From Sphingomonas sp. (lineage in GTDB: Bacteria; Pseudomonadota; Alphaproteobacteria; Sphingomonadales; Sphingomonadaceae): DNA of 44,428 bases. Location: positions 1 through 44,428 of the forward strand of contig JACDCV010000003.1 in NCBI GenBank assembly GCA_013817375.1, given 5' to 3'. The notes below the pieces were generated by a model. The model did not search any database. It was given only the letters and a program-made list of their open reading frames with translations, and had not been told where the DNA came from. The position numbers were made by a program, and so were the translations under genes. Below, piece after piece: positions 10,602 to 17,757 of this stretch; positions within the stretch are counted from its first letter, which is position 1; the number at the start of each line of letters is the position of its first letter.

Positions 10602-11098
10602 GCCGGTGCGTTTCGGTCCCGGATGCGCTTCAGCGTTCCGGAGAAGCTGTAGCAAGCCTCGCCGTCCTGCCGGACAACGCCCTGAAGGAAGACGAAGCCG
10701 CGGGTCTGCTTGACCAGCTCGACATGCGCATCAAGCGGCACCCCCTGCCGGCCGCGCGCCAGGAAGTGGGTCGTCATGTCGAGCGTGACATAATGGCCCT
10801 CGGCCATTCCCGCGCAGCGACCGCCCGCGAACAGCGCCATGTCGATGAAGCTCATCACCGCTCCGCCGTGGAGAGACCCGCCCATGTTCTGATGTGCTTG
10901 CGTCGGGAAGATTCGGCAGACACCGCGGCCCGGGCCGTCGGGTTTGAACAGCAGCCGGCCGGTCGCCGCGGCGAACGAGCCGCTCGGGAAATCGCCCCAG
11001 CTATACCAGCCGGGGTGATCCGGATCCTCGCGAGGGCCGGTTGGAAGACCGACATCTTCAAGCCCGCCGCTCTCGAGAGCATGTCCGTCGTCGCTCAC
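10598..11098 (-). CDS. PaaI-like hotdog-fold thioesterase
   Basis: A 166-residue acyl-CoA thioesterase of the PaaI/YdiI type. The active-site segment [16 protein letters not shown] carries the HGG motif and the acidic residue on the long helix. A GTG start at 11098 is chosen because it overlaps the sdhB stop (GTGA) and includes the N-terminal region before the fold ([16 protein letters not shown]). It is translationally coupled on both sides: a GTGA overlap with sdhB and an ATGA overlap with zapE. The substrate is unknown. Confidence 0.85.
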   Translation of the reverse strand: MSDDGHALESGGLEDVGLPTGPREDPDHPGWYSWGDFPSGSFAAATGRLLFKPDGPGRGVCRIFPTQAHQNMGGSLHGGAVMSFIDMALFAGGRCAGMAEGHYVTLDMTTHFLARGRQGVPLDAHVELVKQTRGFVFLQGVVRQDGEACYSFSGTLKRIRDRNAPA

Positions 11099-11874
11099 GC
11101 GGTCCGTTCTGCGATCAGCTTCTTGGTCTCGGCGATCGCCTTGGCCGGTGACAGCCCCTTGGGGCACACGTTCGCGCAATTCATGATCGTGTGGCAGCGA
11201 TAGAGGCGATACGGATCCTCGAGCTGGTCGAGCCGCTCGCCGGTCGCCTCGTCGCGGCTGTCGGCGATGAAGCGATAGGCCTGGAGAAGCACCGCCGGCC
11301 CCAGGAATTTGTCGGCGTTCCACCAATAGCTGGGGCAACTGGTCGAGCAGCAGAAGCACAGGATGCATTCATAGAGCCCATCGAGCTTCGCCCGGTCCTC
11401 GGGGGATTGCAGCCGCTCCTTGCCCGAAGGCGGCGAGGTGACGGTCTTCAGCCAGGGCTGGATCGACGCATATTGGGCGTAAGCATGGCTGAGGTCGGGA
11501 ACGAGGTCCTTGATCACTTCCATGTGTGGCAGCGGAGTGATCTGCACCTCGCCCTTCACGTCGGCGATCGGGGTGGTGCAGGCCAAACCGTTGCGGCCGT
11601 CCATGTTCATCGCGCAACTGCCGCAAATCCCTTCGCGGCACGAGCGGCGGAAGGTCAAAGTCGGGTCGATCTCGGTCTTGATCTTGATCAAGGCGTCGAG
11701 GACCATCGGCCCGCATTTCGCGAGATCGATCGTATAATGGTCCCAGCGCGGGTTGGCGCTATTGTCAGGGTCGTAGCGGTAGATCTTGAGCGTCTTCAAC
11801 CGCTCGCCGGCCTCCGCCTGGTGAGTCCGGCCCTTGGTGATCCTGCTGTTCTTGGGAAGCGTGAACTCGGCCAA
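11095..11874 (-). CDS. sdhB: Succinate dehydrogenase iron-sulfur subunit
   Basis: A 259-residue electron-transfer subunit of complex II. The [2Fe-2S] ligands lie in [12 protein letters not shown] with a later Cys (GLAC). The [4Fe-4S] and [3Fe-4S] ligands are in [16 protein letters not shown] and [14 protein letters not shown]. The start is a TTG at 11874, with AGGAG nine bases upstream. It gives [10 protein letters not shown], the N-terminus usual in alphaproteobacteria, and no nearby ATG fits. sdhA, sdhC and sdhD are not adjacent: the next gene upstream is bcp. Either they are elsewhere or the operon is split in this lineage. Confidence 0.96.
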   Translation of the reverse strand: MAEFTLPKNSRITKGRTHQAEAGERLKTLKIYRYDPDNSANPRWDHYTIDLAKCGPMVLDALIKIKTEIDPTLTFRRSCREGICGSCAMNMDGRNGLACTTPIADVKGEVQITPLPHMEVIKDLVPDLSHAYAQYASIQPWLKTVTSPPSGKERLQSPEDRAKLDGLYECILCFCCSTSCPSYWWNADKFLGPAVLLQAYRFIADSRDEATGERLDQLEDPYRLYRCHTIMNCANVCPKGLSPAKAIAETKKLIAERTA

Positions 11875-11959
11875 CGCGCGATGCTCCTACTCGGGTTGCG
11901 GCGGCGCTAGCACGACCGCGAGATCAGTTTCAAATCGACGATGCATGCTGTCGCACCGG

Positions 11960-12427
11960 TCAGGCGGCGGCTTGCTCCCGAACGGCGGCGAGCACCTCCT
12001 GCGCATGGCCCGGCACCTTCACCTTGCGCCATTCCGTCTTCAGCGTACCGCCGGCGCCGATCAGGAACGTCGAGCGCTCCATTCCCATATATTTGCGGCC
12101 GTACATCGACTTCTGCACCCATGTTCCCAAAGCGTCTGAAACCCGTCCCTCCTCGTCCGAGACGAGCGCGACGCTCAGCTCGTATTTGTCGATGAACTTG
12201 TGGTGCTTCTTCATCGGGTCTCGCGAAACTCCAACGACCATTGCTCCGGCCTTTTCAAAGTCGACTGCGAGCGCGGTGAAATCCTGAGCCTCCCGCGTGC
12301 AGCCGGAGGTGTCGTCCTTGGGATAGAAGAACAGCACCAGCGGCGATCCGGGGTTCGCCAGGTTGATCTTGCGCCCGTCGCTGGTCTCGACCACGATATC
12401 CGGTGCCCGGTCGCCTGCTGCGATCAT
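11960..12427 (-). CDS. bcp: Peroxiredoxin, BCP/PrxQ family, single-Cys form
   Basis: A 155-residue thioredoxin-fold thiol peroxidase that reduces hydroperoxides. The peroxidatic Cys lies in DDTSGCTREA (Thr and Arg/Glu context conserved), with VGVSRDP and the CxxE-type helix following. It is the only cysteine in the protein: the resolving Cys found five residues later in many PrxQ proteins is Gln here (CTREAQDF), so it should act as a 1-Cys enzyme needing an external thiol. The ATG at 12427 overlaps the glnE stop (TAATG) and GGAGCGG at the end of glnE supplies the ribosome site. Confidence 0.93.
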   Translation of the reverse strand: MIAAGDRAPDIVVETSDGRKINLANPGSPLVLFFYPKDDTSGCTREAQDFTALAVDFEKAGAMVVGVSRDPMKKHHKFIDKYELSVALVSDEEGRVSDALGTWVQKSMYGRKYMGMERSTFLIGAGGTLKTEWRKVKVPGHAQEVLAAVREQAAA

Positions 12428-15117
12428 TACGAAGCCGCTCCTTTCACGCGTTCCCACAATATTGAAATGCTGTGCCGCGCCGCGTCGTGGCGGGCAAGTA
12501 GCTGCGGCCAGCTATCGGCTCCGCAGGCCTTCGCCATCAGCTCGCAGCTTTCCTCGCTGGGGCTCGTGGTCTCCGGCGCGACAAGACGGATCGTCACTAA
12601 CATCTTGATCAGCAACTTTTGTGCATCGGCAATCTTTTCATGCAGCAGGCCAGCTTGCGCCAGCTGCTCCACTGCCCTCTCCAGCCGAGGCTCGAGCCCC
12701 TTCTTGTGAAGGAGCTGAAGGGTGTGGACAGCGAATTCGAGATCGACGAGTCCGCCGGGTCCAAGCTTCACGTCGAGCGGACCCGAAGCCGGCTTGTTGC
12801 GAGCGATGTCGTCGCGCATTTTCACCGCGTCGGCGATCAGCTTCTCACCATCATGGGGGCGGTTCAGTATTTCGGAGACCAGCGCTTCGGCCTTGCTCCG
12901 GGCAGCGGCCGATCCGAACACCGGGCGCGCCCGGCACAGCGCCATATGCTCCCAGGTCCAGGCCTCGTTGCGCTGATAGTCGCCAAATGCGTCGAGCGAC
13001 ACCGCAAGCATCCCCTGCTCGCCCTGCGGCCGAAGCCTGGTATCGACGTCGTAGAGTGGGCCCGCGGGCGTAGGGACGCTGAGCGCCGCATTCACCCGGT
13101 TGGCGAGCCGGTTGAAATAATCGGCAGGTCCGAGAGGCTTGCGCCCATCCGACGAATCCGCCTCCGGCCTGGTGAACAAATAGATGATATCGAGGTCGGA
13201 AGCGTGGGTCAGCAGGCCTCCCCCCAGCCGGCCGAGGCCAAGGATCAGCAATTCGGCTCCGGGAAAGCGGCCATGCGCCTCTTCGAACTCGCCTACCGCA
13301 GCATCGGCGAGAGCGACGATCGCGCCCTCCGCAACCCGCGAATATCCCTCCCCGACCGACAGCGGGTCTTCGCGAAGGTCGATCAGCTGCACGCCAAGAG
13401 CGAAGCGGCGTTCGTTGATCAGCCGCCGGGTGCGGTCGAGCGCCAGGTCGTAAGGCAGGCTGCGCGTTTCCTGCTCGAGGAGCTCGGCAAAGTCGGCCGA
13501 ATCCTGCGGCGGATCGAAGCAGGAGGAATCCAGCAACGTGTCCAATAGTGACGGCCGCCGCGCCAGCTGGTCCGACAGCGCCGGAGCATGGGCGAGGATT
13601 CTGGCGAACAAGGTGGTGAGCGCCGGCCGCGCCTCGAGAAGCCGGTAGAGGTTCACGCCGCTGGGTATCCGTTCGACGACGTCGCTCAGGCGATTGAGCG
13701 CCCGCATCGGGTCGGCGCTCTTGGCGATTGCCTTGAGTAGCGCTGGAAGCATGCCTTCGAAGGCGTCGGTCGCAGCCGTCGAACGAAGCGATCGCGGTCG
13801 GCCCGAGCGCCATTCGGCAATCCTTCGCATCGCCGTCTCGATTTCCGGAAAGCCAAGCTCTTCAACCTTCTCGCGGAGCAGGTCGGAATTGCTTGGAAGC
13901 CGCTCCGATCCGCCCTCGGCGAGCTCGTCGAACGCCTCTCCCACCTGTTCGACACAGGGACCAAGCCAGCCCAGCAAGTCTCCTCCGCAGCCGAAACCGT
14001 GAAGCCGCGCCACATTGTCCAGGGCCGCTTCGTCGCAAGGAAGCAGGTGAGTCTGCTGGTCGCCGACCATCTGCACTCGGTGCTCGGCGGTTCGAAGCCG
14101 GCGATAGGCATCGGCCAGCACCCGGCCAAGCTCCGGCTTCAAATAACCGGCACGCTCCATCGCCGTGATCGCGTCGAGCGTTGGCGCCACTCTGAGCTCC
14201 GGCTCGCGCCCGCCGTGAACAAGCTGGCTTGCGTGGATGTAGAATTCGACTTCGCGAATCCCGCCACGGCCGCGCTTGAGATCGAAGCCGGGCCCAAAGC
14301 GCTGCCGTTCCGAATAATGGTCGCGGATCTGCTGGCTGACCGACCGGATTTGCTCGATCGCACCGAAGTCGAGCGCCCGTCTCCAGACGAACGGCCGGAT
14401 TGCGTCGAGGAAGCTTTCACCCAAAGCGCGGTCGCCGGCGCAGCAGCGGGCCCGGATGAACGCCGCCCGCTCCCACCCCGCGGCCGACGATTCATAATAA
14501 GAGATTGCGGCGTTCACCGGCAGGACGATGGGCGTTACCTCCGGCGACGGGCGGAGCCTGAGGTCGACCCGGGCGACATATCCGTCTTCGGTTCGCGTCT
14601 GCAGCAGTTCGACGATGCGTCTGCCGAGCCAGACCGCTGCTTCGCCGGACTCGTCGCGCTGGCGGCGGGGCAGTGTCCCGGGATCGAACAATAAAAGCAG
14701 GTCCACATCCGACGAGAAATTTAGCTCCCCGCTTCCAAGCTTGCCAAGGGCGATAACGGCGAGGCCGCGCGGCGTCTCGCCGGGGGTGCGTTCTTCAATC
14801 GCGGCCCGGACGGCGCGCTCGATGCTCTCTTCGGCGAAGCTGGAAAGACGCTGCGTAACCTGCTCCAGGTCAAACTCCCCGGAGAGGTCTCCCAGCGCTA
14901 CGGTAAGTGCGAGACCCAGCCTTCGGCGCCGCAGCTCCGAACCGACCGTTGCGCCGCCCGCCTGAAGAGCCTGGTCACAAGCCTCTCCAGCGCCCTTTGC
15001 CACGAAGATCTCGACGAGGTCCGGCCGGGCCCGCATCGCATCGCGAAGAAAGGGAGCGTGGGCATGCGCACGAGCAATCGCGCCCTTGCGGCCACCTGTC
15101 GTTTTTGCGCTGTTCAC
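12427..15117 (-). CDS. glnE: Bifunctional glutamine synthetase adenylyltransferase/deadenylase
   Basis: An 896-residue enzyme that adenylylates and deadenylylates glutamine synthetase in response to PII. It has the expected two nucleotidyltransferase halves. The first has ALGKLGSGELNFSSDVDLLL and the second GLGRLGGGLLTHASDLDIIY, each with the G-S/G...SDxD metal site. They are separated and followed by PII-type helical domains. The frame stays open upstream, but the GTG at 15117 gives a family-like N-terminus; the 47 extra residues upstream look non-coding and run through the nepR-like promoter region. It is divergent from the small NepR-like gene and coupled to bcp. Confidence 0.94.
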   Translation of the reverse strand: MNSAKTTGGRKGAIARAHAHAPFLRDAMRARPDLVEIFVAKGAGEACDQALQAGGATVGSELRRRRLGLALTVALGDLSGEFDLEQVTQRLSSFAEESIERAVRAAIEERTPGETPRGLAVIALGKLGSGELNFSSDVDLLLLFDPGTLPRRQRDESGEAAVWLGRRIVELLQTRTEDGYVARVDLRLRPSPEVTPIVLPVNAAISYYESSAAGWERAAFIRARCCAGDRALGESFLDAIRPFVWRRALDFGAIEQIRSVSQQIRDHYSERQRFGPGFDLKRGRGGIREVEFYIHASQLVHGGREPELRVAPTLDAITAMERAGYLKPELGRVLADAYRRLRTAEHRVQMVGDQQTHLLPCDEAALDNVARLHGFGCGGDLLGWLGPCVEQVGEAFDELAEGGSERLPSNSDLLREKVEELGFPEIETAMRRIAEWRSGRPRSLRSTAATDAFEGMLPALLKAIAKSADPMRALNRLSDVVERIPSGVNLYRLLEARPALTTLFARILAHAPALSDQLARRPSLLDTLLDSSCFDPPQDSADFAELLEQETRSLPYDLALDRTRRLINERRFALGVQLIDLREDPLSVGEGYSRVAEGAIVALADAAVGEFEEAHGRFPGAELLILGLGRLGGGLLTHASDLDIIYLFTRPEADSSDGRKPLGPADYFNRLANRVNAALSVPTPAGPLYDVDTRLRPQGEQGMLAVSLDAFGDYQRNEAWTWEHMALCRARPVFGSAAARSKAEALVSEILNRPHDGEKLIADAVKMRDDIARNKPASGPLDVKLGPGGLVDLEFAVHTLQLLHKKGLEPRLERAVEQLAQAGLLHEKIADAQKLLIKMLVTIRLVAPETTSPSEESCELMAKACGADSWPQLLARHDAARHSISILWERVKGAAS

Positions 15118-15149
15118 GGGCTCAGTCTGTGCCCCAAAGCGACGAACGA

Positions 15150-15176
15150 GGAAACTCCGGCGGCAACTCAGTCGTT
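15150..15176 (+). promoter_or_regulatory. Near-consensus EcfG (GSR) promoter of the small NepR-like gene
   Basis: GGAAAC at 15150-15155, then 17 bases, then CGTT at 15173-15176. The EcfG consensus is GGAAC-N16/17-CGTT, so aligning GAAAC to GGAAC leaves one mismatch with correct spacing. The ATG is only 15 nt downstream, so the mRNA leader would be very short and might lose part of the GGGAGG ribosome site. Motif evidence only. Confidence 0.45.
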
Positions 15177-15190
15177 GGGAGGCGGAAGTT

Positions 15191-15367
15191 ATGGATAAGA
15201 ACAAACAAATGACAACGGCCACGATGGATATAGACCGACGACCGATCCGGATCGACATGCCGCCCGAGCATGCCGGCGTGATGGCGGCCCTTCGGCGCGC
15301 GTTTCAGGCCGCCGCCAATGAGCCGAGCGACCGCGATTTCGCAGAACTGCTGCGCAAACTTAACTGA
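15191..15367 (+). CDS. NepR-like anti-sigma factor paralogue (58 aa)
   Basis: A 58-residue protein whose last 26 residues (ALRRAFQAAA...LLRKLN) align without gaps to the last 26 residues of the canonical NepR at 17524-17730. Ten are identical, including ALR, the central Glu, DF, LL and KL, plus the Phe/Tyr and Glu/Asp substitutions. NepR binds and sequesters sigma EcfG and is itself bound by phosphorylated PhyR. The ATG has a good ribosome site (GGGAGGCGGAAG). The gene is convergent with ecfG, ending 67 nt from its stop, and divergent from glnE. Whether it inhibits EcfG, binds PhyR, or tunes another sigma factor is not known. Confidence 0.72.
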   Translation: MDKNKQMTTATMDIDRRPIRIDMPPEHAGVMAALRRAFQAAANEPSDRDFAELLRKLN

Positions 15368-15434
15368 TTGCTTCATCGGGCCCGCTGCCGTTTTCGCGCA
15401 GGATCGGGCACACTCCAAACAGACTATTCGCAGA

Positions 15435-16073
15435 TTATTCGAGGTCGCGGCTTAGCTCGTCGACCTGGCCCATGATCGTCTGGAGCGCCGATTTGTCGGG
15501 ATCGCTCTTGTGCTGCCGCCGCGACGGCAGCTTGCCGTTCGTCAGCAAGGTTTCCAGCGCGACCCGGCCGCGGGCGACCCGGCTCTTGATCGTTCCGACC
15601 GCGCAGCCGCAGATTTCCGCCGCCTCCTCATAGGCAAACCCGCCCGCGCCGACGAGGATCAGAGCCTCGCGCTGAGGTTGAGGCAAATGCATCAGTGCCC
15701 GCTGCATATCGGCCAGCTCCACATGCCGGTCCTGGCTTGCGGGAGCGGCGAGGATTTTGGACGCTGTCAGCTCGTCCCATTCGCCCTTGAAACGGGCGCG
15801 GCGCATCTGGCTGAGGAACAGGTTGCGAAGGATGATGAAGGTCCAGGCACGCATGTTCGTGCCTGCCTGGAAGCGCTTGCGGGCGGCCCAGGCTTTGAGA
15901 AGCGTTTCCTGAACGAGATCATCGGCGAGATCCCGGCTTCCCGACAGCGACCGGCCGAAGGCGCGCAGGTGCGGGATCACCGCCGCCAGCTGATCCTTGA
16001 AATCCGGATCGGATAGCGGAACCGGCTCTTCCCGAACTTCGGGTGCCTCTTCGTCATCGTCTACCGCGGCCAT
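15435..16073 (-). CDS. ecfG: General stress response ECF sigma factor EcfG
   Basis: A 212-residue ECF sigma factor of the EcfG (ECF15) type. Region 2 spans about residues 30-95 (HLRAFGRSLSGSRDLADDLV, then MRAWTFIILRNLFLSQMRR). Region 4 (about 130-185) has LPQPQREALILVGAGGFAYE and the helix-turn-helix CGCAVGTIKSRVARGR. The ATG at 16073 is chosen for its GGGGGACG ribosome site; an in-frame GTG or TTG lies 36-39 nt upstream. It follows the small membrane-protein gene by 87 nt and is probably cotranscribed from the EcfG promoter upstream, giving positive autoregulation. Neighbours phyR and nepR confirm the assignment. Confidence 0.94.
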   Translation of the reverse strand: MAAVDDDEEAPEVREEPVPLSDPDFKDQLAAVIPHLRAFGRSLSGSRDLADDLVQETLLKAWAARKRFQAGTNMRAWTFIILRNLFLSQMRRARFKGEWDELTASKILAAPASQDRHVELADMQRALMHLPQPQREALILVGAGGFAYEEAAEICGCAVGTIKSRVARGRVALETLLTNGKLPSRRQHKSDPDKSALQTIMGQVDELSRDLE

Positions 16074-16160
16074 CGTCCCCCACTCGCTATACTCGCGGCG
16101 CTTTGCCACCAATATGCTGAACCTGGAATTATCACTGAATTTGCTACAGAATCCAGACTG

Positions 16161-16319
16161 CTACGCCTCGGCCCCGATAAAGAAGATGATCGCGAAGATT
16201 ATCACGACCAAGCCCGTTCCGAAAATCAGCACATAGCGCGCCATGTGCCCAGTCGCCCCGGCACGCGCCTCCGTTGTCGTTTCGTGGATCGCTCCATCGC
16301 TATCTCGTCGTTCGGTCAT
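16161..16319 (-). CDS. Small single-pass membrane protein upstream of ecfG (52 aa)
   Basis: A 52-residue protein with a polar, charged N-terminal half (MTERRDSDGAIHETTTEARA, about 25 residues) and one hydrophobic helix (about residues 29-50, YVLIFGTGLVVIIFAIIFFI), ending GAEA. Positive-inside logic (R27 just before the helix) suggests a cytoplasmic N-terminus. I do not recognise a family. It has a perfect EcfG promoter starting 35 nt upstream, so it should be strongly induced by stress, and ecfG follows it on the same strand. It could be a simple GSR output, a membrane-stress effector or a regulator of the locus; the sequence does not decide. Confidence 0.72.
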   Translation of the reverse strand: MTERRDSDGAIHETTTEARAGATGHMARYVLIFGTGLVVIIFAIIFFIGAEA

Positions 16320-16353
16320 TCTGCTCTCGTTACGAATCAGGGTTCCATCGGCA

Positions 16354-16379
16354 AACGCGCCTGCCGGAACCCTTGTTCC
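16354..16379 (-). promoter_or_regulatory. EcfG (GSR) promoter of the small membrane gene-ecfG operon
   Basis: On the minus strand, GGAAC (complement of 16375-16379), 17 bases, then CGTT (complement of 16354-16357). It matches the EcfG consensus exactly, with the right spacing. A start near 16346 would give a leader of about 27 nt to the ATG at 16319. It implies that EcfG drives its own gene. Confidence 0.85.
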
Positions 16380-16426
16380 GATGAGCAGGTCCGGACTGCT
16401 GGGGGCAGTCCGGCATACTGCTCATC
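16380..16426 (-). terminator. Long hairpin between phyR and the ecfG promoter
   Basis: A near-perfect 47-nt inverted repeat. Outer arms GATGAGCAG (16380-16388) and CTGCTCATC (16418-16426) and inner arms CCGGACTGC (16391-16399) and GCAGTCCGG (16405-16413) give 18 base pairs around a 5-nt loop with a GT/CATA internal loop. It contains the phyR stop codon and ends exactly one base before the EcfG -35 element. There is no T-tract, so it may be a weak terminator, a read-through block or an mRNA-stabilising structure. Confidence 0.6.
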
Positions 16427-17222
16427 AAGCCGGGACCGTCGCCGCGTCGAAAAACAAGGCTTGAGCGATCGCTGCCTTAACAGTTGAGCGCTGGAATGGC
16501 TTGGTGATCAGGAACGTCGGCTCCGGCCGGGTTCCGGTCAGTAGCCGCTCGGGGAACGCCGTGATGAAGATCACCGGCACCGAGAATTCCGCGAGAATAT
16601 CGCGAACCGCATCGATTCCGCTCGAATCGTCGGCGAGCTGGATGTCGGCGAGCACCAGCCCCGGCGGGCTTTGGCGAGCCATCGACACCGCTTCGTCGCG
16701 AGTGACGGCAACGCCGGTGACAGTGTGCCCGAGGTCGCGAACGATCGTCTCGATGTCCATCGCGATGATCGGCTCGTCCTCGATGATCAGAACATCGGTC
16801 AGGGTCTGGCGCTCGATCTCGCCAAGCGCTTCGGCGACCAGCGAATCCACATCGTCCGGGCTCGCCCCGATCAGATAGCCGGCGTCGTCGGAGGAAAAGC
16901 CTTCGAGCGAGGTCAGGAGAAGCGCCTGGCGCGACAAAGGCGTGATCTTCGAAAGGCGGGCGTTGGCGATCCCTTCGGCGCCTGAAATCTCCTGAGACGG
17001 CTCTTCGCCTTCCTCGATATTGGCGGTCGACCAAATCGCGTGGAACGTTTTATAGAGCCCCAGCCGCGGATCGACGTCGCGGGGAAACTCGTCGGGCTGG
17101 GCGACGATGGCTTCCAAAGTCGCACGCACGAAAGCATCGCCATGGGTCTGACTGCCGGTCAGAGCGCGCGCGTAGCGGCGCAGGAAGGGCAGATGGGGCG
17201 CAAGTTCCTGTCCAAGGGACAT
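16425..17222 (-). CDS. phyR: Response regulator PhyR (anti-anti-sigma factor)
   Basis: A 265-residue hybrid regulator. The N-terminal sigma-like domain (about residues 1-135; LPFLRRYARALTGSQTHGDA, region-4-like LSRQALLLTSLEGFSSDDAG) mimics EcfG. The C-terminal receiver (about 142-260) has the acidic pair Glu148/Asp149, phospho-acceptor Asp193 (LADIQLADD), Thr221 and Lys241. When phosphorylated, PhyR binds NepR and frees EcfG. The ATG has an AGGAG ribosome site. It is divergent from nepR and the kinase gene. I see no EcfG-type promoter directly upstream, unlike the other GSR genes here. Confidence 0.96.
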   Translation of the reverse strand: MSLGQELAPHLPFLRRYARALTGSQTHGDAFVRATLEAIVAQPDEFPRDVDPRLGLYKTFHAIWSTANIEEGEEPSQEISGAEGIANARLSKITPLSRQALLLTSLEGFSSDDAGYLIGASPDDVDSLVAEALGEIERQTLTDVLIIEDEPIIAMDIETIVRDLGHTVTGVAVTRDEAVSMARQSPPGLVLADIQLADDSSGIDAVRDILAEFSVPVIFITAFPERLLTGTRPEPTFLITKPFQRSTVKAAIAQALFFDAATVPA

Positions 17223-17523
17223 CAGATTTGAATCTCCTAATAATCGGGCGCGCTTCCCCTTTGGGCAGGCACCGTGTTCGTTGCAACCCTCGAAGGACCG
17301 GCTATGTTGCTCCGGCGCAAATCCCCCACAGAGAAATGGTCAGAGGCTGGAACAAAGCATTGGCCATTTGGTTTCCGCCCCTGTGGTGGGGTCCCCGCAT
17401 CGTCGTTGACGAGACGGGAGCGCCAAAGTTAGGGCAGGAACTGGCGCTCTTCCAACGGGCATTCGCGAACCGTTGCGCCTCATTTCCATGGCTCGCTGGC
17501 AAGGCGGCGCACGCACCCGCTCA
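17223..17523. other. Divergent phyR/nepR intergenic region
   Basis: About 300 nt between the phyR start and the most likely nepR start. It holds the phyR ribosome site (AGGAG at 17233-17237 on the minus strand) and one imperfect EcfG-like motif toward nepR. A 69-codon plus-strand frame starting at 17336 runs through it and overlaps the nepR start, but it resembles no family and has no clear ribosome site. I see no other structure. Confidence 0.5.
17349..17373 (+). promoter_or_regulatory. Possible EcfG promoter for nepR and the kinase gene
   Basis: GGAAC at 17349-17353, 16 bases, then GGTT at 17370-17373: one mismatch to the EcfG -10 element CGTT with permitted spacing. It points toward nepR, about 150 nt upstream of its start. 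Weaker than the two perfect sites in this locus. Confidence 0.3.
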
Positions 17524-17730
17524 ATGGGGGGGGACGAAAGGTTGAGTGACAGGAAAGTGGCCGGTTCAAAGGGTCCAGAAGGAAAAGGTGATACAACTGC
17601 GCCTGCTGCCACCCTCAAAAAGAAGCAGAAGGCTGCCGACATCGGCCGGGCATTGCGCTCCGTCTATGACGAGACCCTTCGTGAAGAGGTTCCCGACGAT
17701 TTCTCCGACTTGCTCGGCAAGCTCAGCTAG
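17524..17730 (+). CDS. nepR: Anti-sigma factor NepR
   Basis: A small anti-sigma factor that holds EcfG inactive until phosphorylated PhyR displaces it. The conserved two-helix core is at the C-terminus: IGRALRSVYDETLREEVPDD then FSDLLGKLS. The N-terminal 35 residues are polar and probably disordered (Lys/Gly/Thr-rich). The start is uncertain: the ATG at 17524 gives 68 residues but has a poor ribosome site. A TTG at 17542, and an ATG at 17488, are alternatives. It is followed by the kinase gene after 27 nt, so the two are likely cotranscribed. Confidence 0.88.
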   Translation: MGGDERLSDRKVAGSKGPEGKGDTTAPAATLKKKQKAADIGRALRSVYDETLREEVPDDFSDLLGKLS

Positions 17731-17757
17731 GGCTCGCCTCCGGGACCGGGCCTGAAT

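Noticed and set aside
15118-15258. A 47-codon upstream extension of glnE
   Set aside because: The extension is not family-like and overlaps the NepR-like gene and its promoter; the GTG at 15117 fits better.
16245-16487. An 80-codon plus-strand frame across the ecfG promoter region
   Set aside because: It runs through a perfect promoter, a long hairpin and the phyR end on the other strand. The minus-strand small membrane gene explains the region better.
17336-17545. A 69-codon plus-strand frame between phyR and nepR
   Set aside because: No clear ribosome site, no family resemblance, and it overlaps the nepR start in another frame. Left as intergenic.
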